A stretch of 45,004 bases of DNA from the NCBI GenBank assembly GCA_964651335.1, contig CAZYVT010000028.1, positions 1-45,004 of the forward strand. Direction: 5' to 3'. Both the position numbers and the translations under genes were made by a program. The notes under the pieces are model-generated. The model saw only the letters and a program-made list of their open reading frames with translations, was not told where the DNA came from and did no database searches. Below, one piece after another: positions 16,751-23,864 of this stretch (positions are counted from its first letter, which is position 1; each line of letters starts with the position of its first letter). The DNA comes from 2-02-FULL-66-14 sp964651335 (GTDB taxonomy: Bacteria > Pseudomonadota > Gammaproteobacteria > Burkholderiales > SG8-39).

Positions 16751-16955
16751 TGTTGTTCCCCCTTTTCGCGCTGGGTGCGCTTTCGAACGCTTCGATTCGC
16801 GGCTCGGTTATCGCGTCGATTACCGGACCGCGATGACACCAGCGTAGAGCAACGACGCGCGCCCGGGACGCAAGCATTACCCGCAGGTTTGTGATTTATT
16901 CACCTCGGGCGAGGCACCCCCGGGGCTGAAGGCGGAGGACCCGCCGTGCGGTCGC

Positions 16956-17603
16956 CTACCAGGCCGGAGGCAGCGGCTTTTTCAGTGTGATCAAGTGATC
17001 CTGCACTTCGATGTAACCGCCGGTCGTGAGGTCCTTGAAGAGCCGGCTGATCATCTCGCGCGAGGAGCCGACGCGGTTGGCGATCTCCTGATGCGTGAGG
17101 CGCTCGGGCACGTCCCGCTGCCCGTTGCGCTCGACCGCAAGCTCGGTGAGCAAGCGCGCGACGCGGCCGTAGACGTCGAGCAGCGCGAGGTTCTTGAGGT
17201 TCATCGTCGCCCGCCGTGCGCGGCGGATCACCTTGGCGAGCAGATCGAACGCGAACTCGGGATGCTCCGCGATGTAATCTCGCAGCGTGACGCGCGTGAC
17301 GATCGAGCACACAGCCGGCTCCAGCGTGATCACCGACGCCGACCGCGGCCCGCCGTCGAGCGCCATCTCCCCGACGTACTCGCCCGGGCCGTGCACATCG
17401 ATCACGACTTCACGATCGTTGTCGCCGGTGGCGAAAACCTTCACGCGCCCGGCGAGAATGAGGTAGAGCGTGTCCCCGTAGTCGCCTTCCTGAATGATGA
17501 CGACGTCCTTGCGGAAGCCCTGGATCCGGCCGCGCGCGGCAAGCTCGCGCAAGGCGGGGGAATCCAGCGCAGTGATGAGAGACTCGGTGTCCGGGGTCGC
17601 CAA
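16956..17603 (-). CDS. CRP/FNR-family transcription regulator
   Basis: The 215-residue protein has an N-terminal cyclic-nucleotide-binding beta-roll (~20-130) with the phosphate-binding cassette GEYVGEMALDGGPRSAS, the CRP pattern G-E-x-A-L-x4-R-S/T-A/S. A long dimer helix follows, then a C-terminal winged helix (~150-212) with LTHQEIANRVGSSREMISRL as the helix-turn-helix. Cysteines for an FNR-type iron-sulfur cluster are absent (no N-terminal Cys cluster), so cAMP or a similar ligand is more likely than oxygen sensing. It stands alone on the minus strand, divergent from the VOC dioxygenase gene (139 bases apart). Its targets cannot be deduced here. Confidence 0.9.
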   Translation of the reverse strand: MATPDTESLITALDSPALRELAARGRIQGFRKDVVIIQEGDYGDTLYLILAGRVKVFATGDNDREVVIDVHGPGEYVGEMALDGGPRSASVITLEPAVCSIVTRVTLRDYIAEHPEFAFDLLAKVIRRARRATMNLKNLALLDVYGRVARLLTELAVERNGQRDVPERLTHQEIANRVGSSREMISRLFKDLTTGGYIEVQDHLITLKKPLPPAW

Positions 17604-17742
17604 CTCACGCTCCGCTGAGATCGCGGGCTATACGGATTTTACGCCGTGATCAGAGCCTCGCCCGGTTGATGGAACTGCAGAGGCGCCCGGCATGGACTGA
17701 ATTAAGATAGGCCGGTGCAAAGCTAGCCGCCGGAGGATAGCC

Positions 17743-18639
17743 ATGATCCAGTTGAAAGACCTGCGATACGTGAGGCTCGGCACCCGTGACCCCGAGGCAG
17801 GCGCCGAGTACGCCCGGAAGATCCTCGGGCTCGAGTTCGTGCGGCGCGAGGGCAACGCCGTCTATCTGCGCGGCGACGACCGCGATCACACGCTCGTCTA
17901 CTTCAAGGGCGACCCGGCCGATCACACCGCCGGCTGGGAAGTTGCGGATTCCGCGGCGCTGGAAGCCGCGGGCGCCGAGCTCGAATCGAACAGAATCCAG
18001 GTCCGCGGCGGCACGCGCGCCGAGTGCGAGCAGCGCCACGTCGAGGACTTCATCACCTTCGCCGATCCTTCCGGGAACAGGCACGACCTAGCCGTGCGCC
18101 CGCATCACAGCGGGCGGCAGTTCTTTCCTTCGCGCGACTGCGGCGTGTGGAGCTTCTCGCATATCGGCCTGCGCACGACGGACGCCGAGCGCGACGAAGC
18201 GTTCTGGACCACGGTCATGAACGCCCGCGTCTCGGACCGGATCGGCGCGGCACCGCTGCTGCGCATCGACGAGGTGCACCACAAGATCGCACTGTTCCCG
18301 TCGCAGCACCCCGGCGTGCAGCACGTCAACCACCAGGTGCACGGCGTCGACGACGTGATGCGCTCCTACTACTTCCTGCGCGAGCAGGGCGTGAAGATTG
18401 TCTTCGGACCGGGACGCCATCCCACTTCGAGCGCCATATTCCTGTATTTCGAGGGCCCGGACGGAATGGTGTTCGAGTATTCGACTGGCGTGCGGCTCAT
18501 CAAGCCGGAAGACGAGCCGACCTACCGTCCTCGGCAGTTCCCGTTCGCGCCGTCCTCATTCTGTATGTGGGGCTCGACGCCCGACATTCCAGAGTTCCGC
18601 GCGAGCGAGGACGCAGCAGCGAAGCCGAAAGCCGCCTGA
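17743..18639 (+). CDS. VOC-superfamily extradiol dioxygenase-like protein
   Basis: The 298-residue protein has two vicinal-oxygen-chelate repeats. The N-terminal one (MIQLKDLRYVRLGTRDPE, ITFADPSGNRHDL) is structural. The C-terminal one carries the likely Fe ligands of type I extradiol enzymes: His in SFSHIGLRT, His in NHQVHGVDDV and Glu in DGMVFEYSTGV. The length agrees with BphC-type enzymes (~290-300), which cleave catechols next to the hydroxyls. A strong GGAGG precedes the ATG at 17743 with good spacing. No other aromatic-degradation genes are adjacent, so the substrate is open, and a non-dioxygenase VOC role is possible. Confidence 0.85.
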   Translation: MIQLKDLRYVRLGTRDPEAGAEYARKILGLEFVRREGNAVYLRGDDRDHTLVYFKGDPADHTAGWEVADSAALEAAGAELESNRIQVRGGTRAECEQRHVEDFITFADPSGNRHDLAVRPHHSGRQFFPSRDCGVWSFSHIGLRTTDAERDEAFWTTVMNARVSDRIGAAPLLRIDEVHHKIALFPSQHPGVQHVNHQVHGVDDVMRSYYFLREQGVKIVFGPGRHPTSSAIFLYFEGPDGMVFEYSTGVRLIKPEDEPTYRPRQFPFAPSSFCMWGSTPDIPEFRASEDAAAKPKAA

Positions 18640-18795
18640 GCGGAAGCGCGACGGCGATCGGGGCTCGGGTCGTTGGCCGCGGTTCTATTACTCGATCACC
18701 GTGTCTGCACGCAGCATCCGGCAGACTCCGCGAGCCGCGTCACCGCTGCCCGAATCGCGCTCGCCAGATGAGTTTTTAGTAGATACAATAAGCGC

Positions 18796-19068
18796 GTGCC
18801 GACTTGGGACGATGACAAGCGCCAAGCGAATTTGCGAGACCATGGGCTGGATTTCGCGGGTTGCGAAGCAGTGTTCGATCACCTGGTGGTTACGGCGGAG
18901 GACGTCCGCCATACCTACGGCGAACAGCGCATCAACCTGCTTGGCTTTCTCGATGGCCGAATCGTGCACATGACTTACACGGAGCGAGGCGAAGACATCC
19001 ACGTCATTTCGCTCAGAGAGGCGACCAAACATGAAATCCGCATCTATCGCGAAACGATTTCCCGCTGA
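18796..19068 (+). CDS. brnT: BrnT-family toxin
   Basis: The 90-residue protein is typical of BrnT, a RelE-fold ribonuclease toxin. It starts near WDDDKRQANLRDHGLDF (family pattern WDxxKxxxNxxKHG), has VFDHLVVTAEDVRH, and ends REATKHEIRIYRE like family C-termini (R-x-A...E-x-R-x-Y). The start is GTG at 18796. A TACAAT at 18784-18789 could be the -10, making the transcript nearly leaderless. The antitoxin gene overlaps its 3' end by 38 bases, the usual toxin-first brnTA order. Confidence 0.88.
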   Translation: MPTWDDDKRQANLRDHGLDFAGCEAVFDHLVVTAEDVRHTYGEQRINLLGFLDGRIVHMTYTERGEDIHVISLREATKHEIRIYRETISR

Positions 19069-19363
19069 CGCCAAGGATTGGAAGCGGCTTCTGGCCAACG
19101 CACCGAAACGGGTCGTCGCCCCGGATTCGCCGTACGACCCGAACGACCCGAAGGCGGTACGCGCTTTCTGGAAGGACGCGAAACTGCGGCGCCCAGGCGA
19201 ACGCGGTCCACAGAAAGCGCCCACCAAGATTCCACTCTCGCTGCGCTTGTCGCCCGAGGTCGTCCGGCATTTCAAGGCGACCGGCCGCGGATGGCAGACG
19301 CGGATTGATGACGCCCTGAAGAAGGTGGTCGCTCCGCGCAGGCGGCCAGCATCGAAGGTCTGA
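19031..19363 (+). CDS. brnA: BrnA-family antitoxin
   Basis: The 110-residue protein has the C-terminal BrnA signature KIPLSLRLSPEVVRHFKATGRGWQTRIDDALKK, a ribbon-helix-helix DNA-binding fold, and a basic N-terminal half containing FWKDAKLRRPGERG expected to wrap the toxin. BrnA binds BrnT and represses the operon. It starts inside brnT (38-base overlap), which couples translation. It is slightly longer than many BrnA proteins because of an extended N-terminus (to about residue 55). Confidence 0.88.
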   Translation: MKSASIAKRFPADAKDWKRLLANAPKRVVAPDSPYDPNDPKAVRAFWKDAKLRRPGERGPQKAPTKIPLSLRLSPEVVRHFKATGRGWQTRIDDALKKVVAPRRRPASKV

Positions 19364-19370
19364 CGCCCGC

Positions 19371-19631
19371 TCACTGAATCACCTCATCCGCGCGCAGCAG
19401 CACCGACTGCGGAATGGTGAGGCCGAGGGCTTTCGCGGTTTTGAGTTTGATAACGAGATCAAACTTGGTCGGCTGCTCGATTGGCAGCTCGGCAGGTTTC
19501 GCTCCCTTGAGGATGCGGTCAATGATCGCGGCGGTCCGTCGCATCAACGCACCTTGGTCCGCCGCGTAGGAGATCAGCCCTCCCTCGGTCACCGAAAGCT
19601 TGTTGATCGCCGGAGCGGGTACGGCCTTACG
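19371..19631 (-). pseudogene. C-terminal fragment of a DUF534/TrpX-type ABC substrate-binding protein
   Basis: About 86 codons match the end of this receptor family: TEGGLISYAAD, RILKGAKPAELPIEQPTKF, LVIKLKTAKALGLTIPQS and terminal LLRADEVIQ. The family is normally about 320 residues, so roughly 230 N-terminal residues are missing. Upstream in the same frame the sequence turns into the shadow of the phosphoribosyltransferase gene on the other strand, so the gene is truncated. It lies directly next to the BrnTA operon (7 bases from the brnA stop), which suggests replacement by insertion of the neighbouring module. Confidence 0.8.
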
Positions 19632-19645
19632 GGGCCGGGCGTAAC

Positions 19646-20368
19646 ATGGGTAACGATGCGCGGATGAGCTCGCAGAGACGCCCGGTGGTTCACGATAATC
19701 CCAAATTGCGCGACCGCGCGCCGGTGTTCCACGACCGCGCGGAGGCCGGCCGCCAACTCGCCCGGCTGCTCGCGCCCTTCCGTGCAAGCAGCGCGCTCGT
19801 GTTTGCGATTCCGTGCGGTGGGGTTCCGGTAGGCGTCGAGATGGCGCGCCTCCTCGACCTCGAGCTCGACGTCGCGCCGGTGAGCAAGGTCCTCCTGCCC
19901 TGGACCACGGAGGCGGGATTCGGCGCGGTGGCGTTCGACGGCAGCGTCTGGGTCAACGAGCATGACGTGCGTCGCTACGGGCTGGGCGAAAAGGACGTTG
20001 CCGATGCAATTGCCGCTGCGCGCGCCAAAGTGGAACGAAGAACGTCCCGCCTGCATGGCGAGCGTGCCGCGCCCGAGGCCTCGGGCCGCACGGCGATCCT
20101 GGTGGACGATGGAATCGCGGCGGGCTCGACGATGCGCGTCGCAATCGATGCCATCCGTCGCCTCGGGGCGACAAGAATAGTTGTCGCAGCGCCCACGGGA
20201 CACCGGCATGCGGTGGAACTTCTTGCCAGCCTTGCGGACGAAGTTTACTGTGCGAACGTCCGCGACCCGCTGCGCTTCGCCGTCGCCGAGGCCTACGCGA
20301 ACTGGAATGATGTAAGCGAGGTCCAAGCAGTATCGCTCCTGAACGAACATTGGAAAGGCACCACATGA
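19646..20368 (+). CDS. Phosphoribosyltransferase-domain protein
   Basis: The 240-residue protein has a type I phosphoribosyltransferase fold. The PRPP-binding loop is TAILVDDGIAAGSTMRVAI, with an N-terminal region PCGGVPVGVEMARLL and the flexible-loop region around GFGAVAFDGS. Members of this group (DUF-like orphan PRTases) have mostly unknown substrates. ATG occurs at 19646 and 19664 (MSSQRRP); the second is equally plausible. Its stop overlaps the start of the MlaC-like gene (ATGA), indicating coupled translation. Confidence 0.85.
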   Translation: MGNDARMSSQRRPVVHDNPKLRDRAPVFHDRAEAGRQLARLLAPFRASSALVFAIPCGGVPVGVEMARLLDLELDVAPVSKVLLPWTTEAGFGAVAFDGSVWVNEHDVRRYGLGEKDVADAIAAARAKVERRTSRLHGERAAPEASGRTAILVDDGIAAGSTMRVAIDAIRRLGATRIVVAAPTGHRHAVELLASLADEVYCANVRDPLRFAVAEAYANWNDVSEVQAVSLLNEHWKGTT

Positions 20369-20988
20369 ACATCGCACGCCTGTTTGGCTTCATCCTGACG
20401 CTCGGGTTCTCCGCTGCATTTGCGCAGCAGGATCTCGCGCCCGAGGCGCTGGTGAAGAAGGTGACCGATGACGTGCTCGAAGCGATCAAGAGCGACAAGG
20501 CGCTGCAGGCGGGCGACCGCGAGAAAGCGCTCGCGCTCGCCGAGCAGAAGATCCTGCCGCACGTGGATTTCCGCGAAGCGACGCGGCTCGCCGTCGGCCG
20601 GGCGTGGGCGTCCGCGAGCCCCGAGCAACAGAACAAGCTCGTCGCCGGGTTTCGCGGCATGCTGGTCCGGATCTACTCCAACGCCATCGACGTCTATCGC
20701 GGCCAGACCCTGCGGGTGCAGCCGGTCAGAATGGCGCCGGGCGCGACCGAGGTTTCGGTGCGCAACCAGTACCTCAAACCCGGCCAGCCTCCGGTCGCGG
20801 TCGACTACGCAATGCACAAGACGCCCGAGGGCTGGAAGATCTATGACTTCACCGTCGAGGGCGTCAGCCTGGTACTGACGTACCGCGCCGAGTTCGAGCA
20901 GGTCGTGCGTCGATCCGGCGTCGAGGGCCTGATCACGGCGCTCGCCAACAAGAACCGGCCGGCGCAGCTCAAAGGCTCTTCCGGCTGA
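20365..20988 (+). CDS. MlaC-like periplasmic phospholipid-binding protein
   Basis: From the ATG at 20365 (GGAAAGG upstream) the protein is 207 residues with a Sec signal (MNIARLFGFILTLGFSAAFAQ) and an MlaC/Ttg2D domain (KVTDDVLEAIKSD, VDFREATRLAVGRAWASASP, GWKIYDFTVEGVSLVLTYR). MlaC shuttles phospholipids between the MlaA complex and the inner-membrane MlaFEDB transporter. No other mla gene is adjacent, so this is an orphan copy; such copies also occur in hopanoid or other lipid contexts. It overlaps the phosphoribosyltransferase gene by 4 bases. Confidence 0.88.
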   Translation: MNIARLFGFILTLGFSAAFAQQDLAPEALVKKVTDDVLEAIKSDKALQAGDREKALALAEQKILPHVDFREATRLAVGRAWASASPEQQNKLVAGFRGMLVRIYSNAIDVYRGQTLRVQPVRMAPGATEVSVRNQYLKPGQPPVAVDYAMHKTPEGWKIYDFTVEGVSLVLTYRAEFEQVVRRSGVEGLITALANKNRPAQLKGSSG

Positions 20989-20995
20989 TTTCGCG

Positions 20996-21001
20996 TATAA
21001 T
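20996..21001 (+). promoter_or_regulatory. Putative -10 TATAAT before DEAD-box helicase gene
   Basis: An exact TATAAT follows closely after the MlaC-like stop, with no good -35 seen. If used, the helicase mRNA has a leader of roughly 150 bases, containing a GAAGG-CGCGT-CCTTC hairpin near 21115-21130. Long leaders are common in cold-shock-type helicase genes; this is inference. Confidence 0.4.
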
Positions 21002-21155
21002 CCCGTCCAAGGTTTCTGTTTCGCATCTTCCGGTTAGCGTCTCAGTCGTTTCACGGTCCATCCCGGATCGTCGAATCACCCAGCCTTAATTCGTCAGCCT
21101 GAACCGGTTACACGAAGGCGCGTCCTTCGCAGGCCGATTCTTCAGGAGAACTGCC

Positions 21156-22307
21156 ATTAGCACGTCATTCGATACGCTCGGCCTGCGCGCCGAGCTGCTC
21201 CGCGCGGTCGCGGAACAAGGCTACGCCCAACCCACCCCGATTCAGTCGCAGGCGATCCCGGTCGTGCTGAGCGGCCGCGACCTCCTCGGCGCCGCGCAGA
21301 CCGGCACCGGAAAGACCGCTGGCTTCACGCTGCCGATCCTGCAGCGATTGAGCGCCACAGAAGGAGCGAGAGGAATCCGGGTCCTGGTCCTTACGCCGAC
21401 GCGCGAGCTCGCCGCGCAGGTGCACCAGAGCATTCGCACCTACGGCAAGCACCTGCGGTTGCGCTCGACCGTTGTCTTCGGCGGCGTCGGCATCCATCCG
21501 CAGATCGCCGAGCTGAAGCGCGGTGTGGATATCCTGGTGGCGACGCCCGGACGCCTGCTCGACCATGCGCAGCAGCGCACCGTGGATCTTCGTCATGTCG
21601 AGATCCTCGTGCTGGACGAAGCCGACCGCATGCTCGACATGGGCTTCATCCACGACATTCGCCGCATCCTCAAGCTGCTGCCGGCGAAGCGCCAGAACCT
21701 GCTGTTCTCGGCCACTTTCTCCGACGACATCAGGAAGCTCGCCGCGACGTTCCTGCGTGATCCTGCGACCGTCGAAGTCGCGCGGCGCAACACCCCGGTC
21801 GAGCGGGTTGCCCAGGTCGCGCACCCGGTGGCGCAGGACCGCAAGCGCCATCTGCTCGCGCATCTGGTGAAGACCAACGACTGGCAGCAGGTGCTCGTCT
21901 TCACGCGCACCAAGCACGGCGCCAACCGCCTCGCCGAGCATCTCGAACGCGACGGCATCGAGGCGGACGCGTTTCACGGCAACAAGAGCCAGGGCGCGCG
22001 TACCCGCGTGCTGAAGCGCTTCAAGGACAACGAGCTGCGCGTGCTGGTGGCGACTGACATTGCGGCAAGAGGCCTGGACATCGAGCAGCTGCCCCACGTT
22101 GTCAATTACGACATGCCGCACGTAGCCGAGGATTACCTGCACCGTATCGGCCGCACCGCCCGCGCCGGCGCCCCGGGCGAGGCGGTGTCGCTGGTGAGCC
22201 ACGAAGAGCGGCCGCTGCTCGCGGCGATCGAGAAGCTGATGAACCGCAAAGTTGAGCAGCGTGCCGTCGCCGGGTTCGACGGCGCGGCCCGGCGCATGGC
22301 GGCCTAG
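21156..22307 (+). CDS. DEAD-box RNA helicase, RhlE-like, apparent ATT start
   Basis: The 383-residue protein carries all helicase motifs: F...GY...PTPIQ (Q), AQTGTGKT (I), PTRELA (Ia), TPGRLLD (Ib), LDEADRML (II), SATFS (III), ATDIAARGLDI (V) and HRIGRTARAG (VI). Starting at ATT 21156 gives STSFDTLGLRAELLRAVAEQGYA, which matches the usual N-terminus, with AGGAGAA at 21144-21150 at ideal spacing. No ATG, GTG or TTG lies in frame in that position; the next usual start, GTG 21264, would remove the Q motif. RhlE relatives remodel RNA and ribosome precursors. The C-terminal basic tail typical of RhlE is almost absent. The stop overlaps the convergent phosphoesterase gene by 4 bases. Confidence 0.9.
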   Translation: MSTSFDTLGLRAELLRAVAEQGYAQPTPIQSQAIPVVLSGRDLLGAAQTGTGKTAGFTLPILQRLSATEGARGIRVLVLTPTRELAAQVHQSIRTYGKHLRLRSTVVFGGVGIHPQIAELKRGVDILVATPGRLLDHAQQRTVDLRHVEILVLDEADRMLDMGFIHDIRRILKLLPAKRQNLLFSATFSDDIRKLAATFLRDPATVEVARRNTPVERVAQVAHPVAQDRKRHLLAHLVKTNDWQQVLVFTRTKHGANRLAEHLERDGIEADAFHGNKSQGARTRVLKRFKDNELRVLVATDIAARGLDIEQLPHVVNYDMPHVAEDYLHRIGRTARAGAPGEAVSLVSHEERPLLAAIEKLMNRKVEQRAVAGFDGAARRMAA

Positions 22308-23806
22308 CGGCCGAAGTCGAACGCGTTCGTCAGATCGCCGGCGTTTGCTCGCACGCCCGGCAACGGCTCCAGTTCGAAGCGCCGCGTGATGAATTTGATG
22401 ATCGACGTGGTGTCGTAGGGCGTCTTGTCCACGAAGCCGCGCTTCGCGTGCGGCGAGATGATGAGCGTCGGGACTCGCGTGCCCGGGCCCCAGCGGTCGC
22501 CCCAGCCCGGCCCCGCGGGCGGCGGTACGTGGTCCCAGAAGCCGCCGTTCTCGTCGTAGGTCACGATCACCGCCATCTTCGGCCATTGCGGGCTCGCCTT
22601 CAGTCGCGTCAGGAGGTCGTGCATGTGCTCATCGCCGCTTGCGAGGTCGGTGTAGCTCGGGTGCTCGTTGACGCGGCCGGTAGGTTTGTAGAAAACGACC
22701 TGCGGCAACGTGCCCTGGGCAATGTCACGCCCCAGGTCCGCCAGGTCCTTGAGATGTCTGGCGCGATCCGGCGTCCCGGGCGCGAAGCGCGCGTAGTAAT
22801 TGAACGGTTGGTGGTGCGGCTGAAAGATCGGGCTGCCCGAGTCGCGGTTGTAGATCACGGATCGTTTCAGCTTCGGATCCCGGGTCCCGTCCGCGACCGC
22901 CGCGTTCCAGGCACCCGCATACCAGGTCCAACTCACGCCTTTGGCGCTCAGCGTGTCGCCGACGGTCTTGTTCTTGAACGGCGGCGCCGGGAAGCGGGCC
23001 GGATCGGCGAGGTCGAGGCTTCCGCCCGCTGCAGGTGGAACACCGCTCGGCTGGAATGGCGGCTGCGACGTGTTCACCAAGTAGCCGTCGGGAGTGACCC
23101 GGCCATCATACACATCCACCGGGCCCTGAAGCACCGACGCGGACGAATCCGGCTTCTTCTTCAGATTTCCATTTTCGTCGAGCTGCGGGCGCGCGGAGGC
23201 CGGTGCCCCCGGGTCCATCGGCGTGCACGCGCAGATCAGCCACTGGTGATTCAGGTACGAGCCGCCGAACGCCCCCATGAAGAAGTGATCGGAGAGCGTG
23301 TAGTCCTTCGCCCACGGCCACAACTTCATTTTCGAACCGTCGAAATATCCCATTGCCCAGGCGCCCACAGTCGTCATGGCGACAAACATGTTGTTACTGC
23401 CGCCGTTGATCTGCTCGCGGTTCTGGTAGTAGTTGTGGATCGGACTTGGCAACACCTCGTCCATCCTGCCGTTGACCGGAGGCGCGTCGATCCGGAACGG
23501 CGCGTTGGCAAGCTTCTCCGGAAAACGCTTGCTCGCATGCCCATGCTCGTACACCGGCGGTAAATGCGGAAGCGGCTTGGCGTCGTGGTCGAGCTGCGTC
23601 TTCTGCTCCGCAGTTGCCTGCGCGATGCCTTCGGCACCCGGGAACAGGCCATACAAATGATCGAAACTGCGGTTTTCCGCGTAGATGACGACGATGTGCT
23701 CGATTGTCGCGAGCCCATCGCCGGAGCTGCGCGTCGCGCAGCCGCTCGCGAGCAGCGCCGTGAGCCCAATTGCCAGGACGCGCACGATCATGCAAGAGCG
23801 GTTCAT
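22304..23806 (-). CDS. AcpA/phospholipase C-like phosphoesterase, lipoprotein
   Basis: The 500-residue protein starts with a lipoprotein signal (lipobox LLASGC, Cys at ~23), so it is probably anchored to the outer or inner membrane facing the periplasm. The phosphoesterase domain shows IEHIVVIYAENRSFDHLYG at the N-terminal metal site, FFMGAFGGSYLNHQWLICA, and the C-terminal metal-binding IVTYDENGGFWDHVPPP. These are features of the AcpA acid phosphatase/bacterial phospholipase C superfamily. The substrate (phosphate monoester or phospholipid) cannot be told. GGGGAGGG upstream of the ATG at 23806 supports the start. It is divergent from pepN. Confidence 0.87.
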   Translation of the reverse strand: MNRSCMIVRVLAIGLTALLASGCATRSSGDGLATIEHIVVIYAENRSFDHLYGLFPGAEGIAQATAEQKTQLDHDAKPLPHLPPVYEHGHASKRFPEKLANAPFRIDAPPVNGRMDEVLPSPIHNYYQNREQINGGSNNMFVAMTTVGAWAMGYFDGSKMKLWPWAKDYTLSDHFFMGAFGGSYLNHQWLICACTPMDPGAPASARPQLDENGNLKKKPDSSASVLQGPVDVYDGRVTPDGYLVNTSQPPFQPSGVPPAAGGSLDLADPARFPAPPFKNKTVGDTLSAKGVSWTWYAGAWNAAVADGTRDPKLKRSVIYNRDSGSPIFQPHHQPFNYYARFAPGTPDRARHLKDLADLGRDIAQGTLPQVVFYKPTGRVNEHPSYTDLASGDEHMHDLLTRLKASPQWPKMAVIVTYDENGGFWDHVPPPAGPGWGDRWGPGTRVPTLIISPHAKRGFVDKTPYDTTSIIKFITRRFELEPLPGVRANAGDLTNAFDFGR

Positions 23807-23864
23807 TTGCCCTCCCCGTAACCCGTCGAAAAAATCATGCCTTGGTGTCGGTTAGACTAATCCC

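Noticed and set aside
16890..16904. TGTGATTTATTCACC, resembling a CRP site upstream of the small membrane protein
   Set aside because: Half-site spacing is 5 instead of 6 and the second half is imperfect; the match could be chance.
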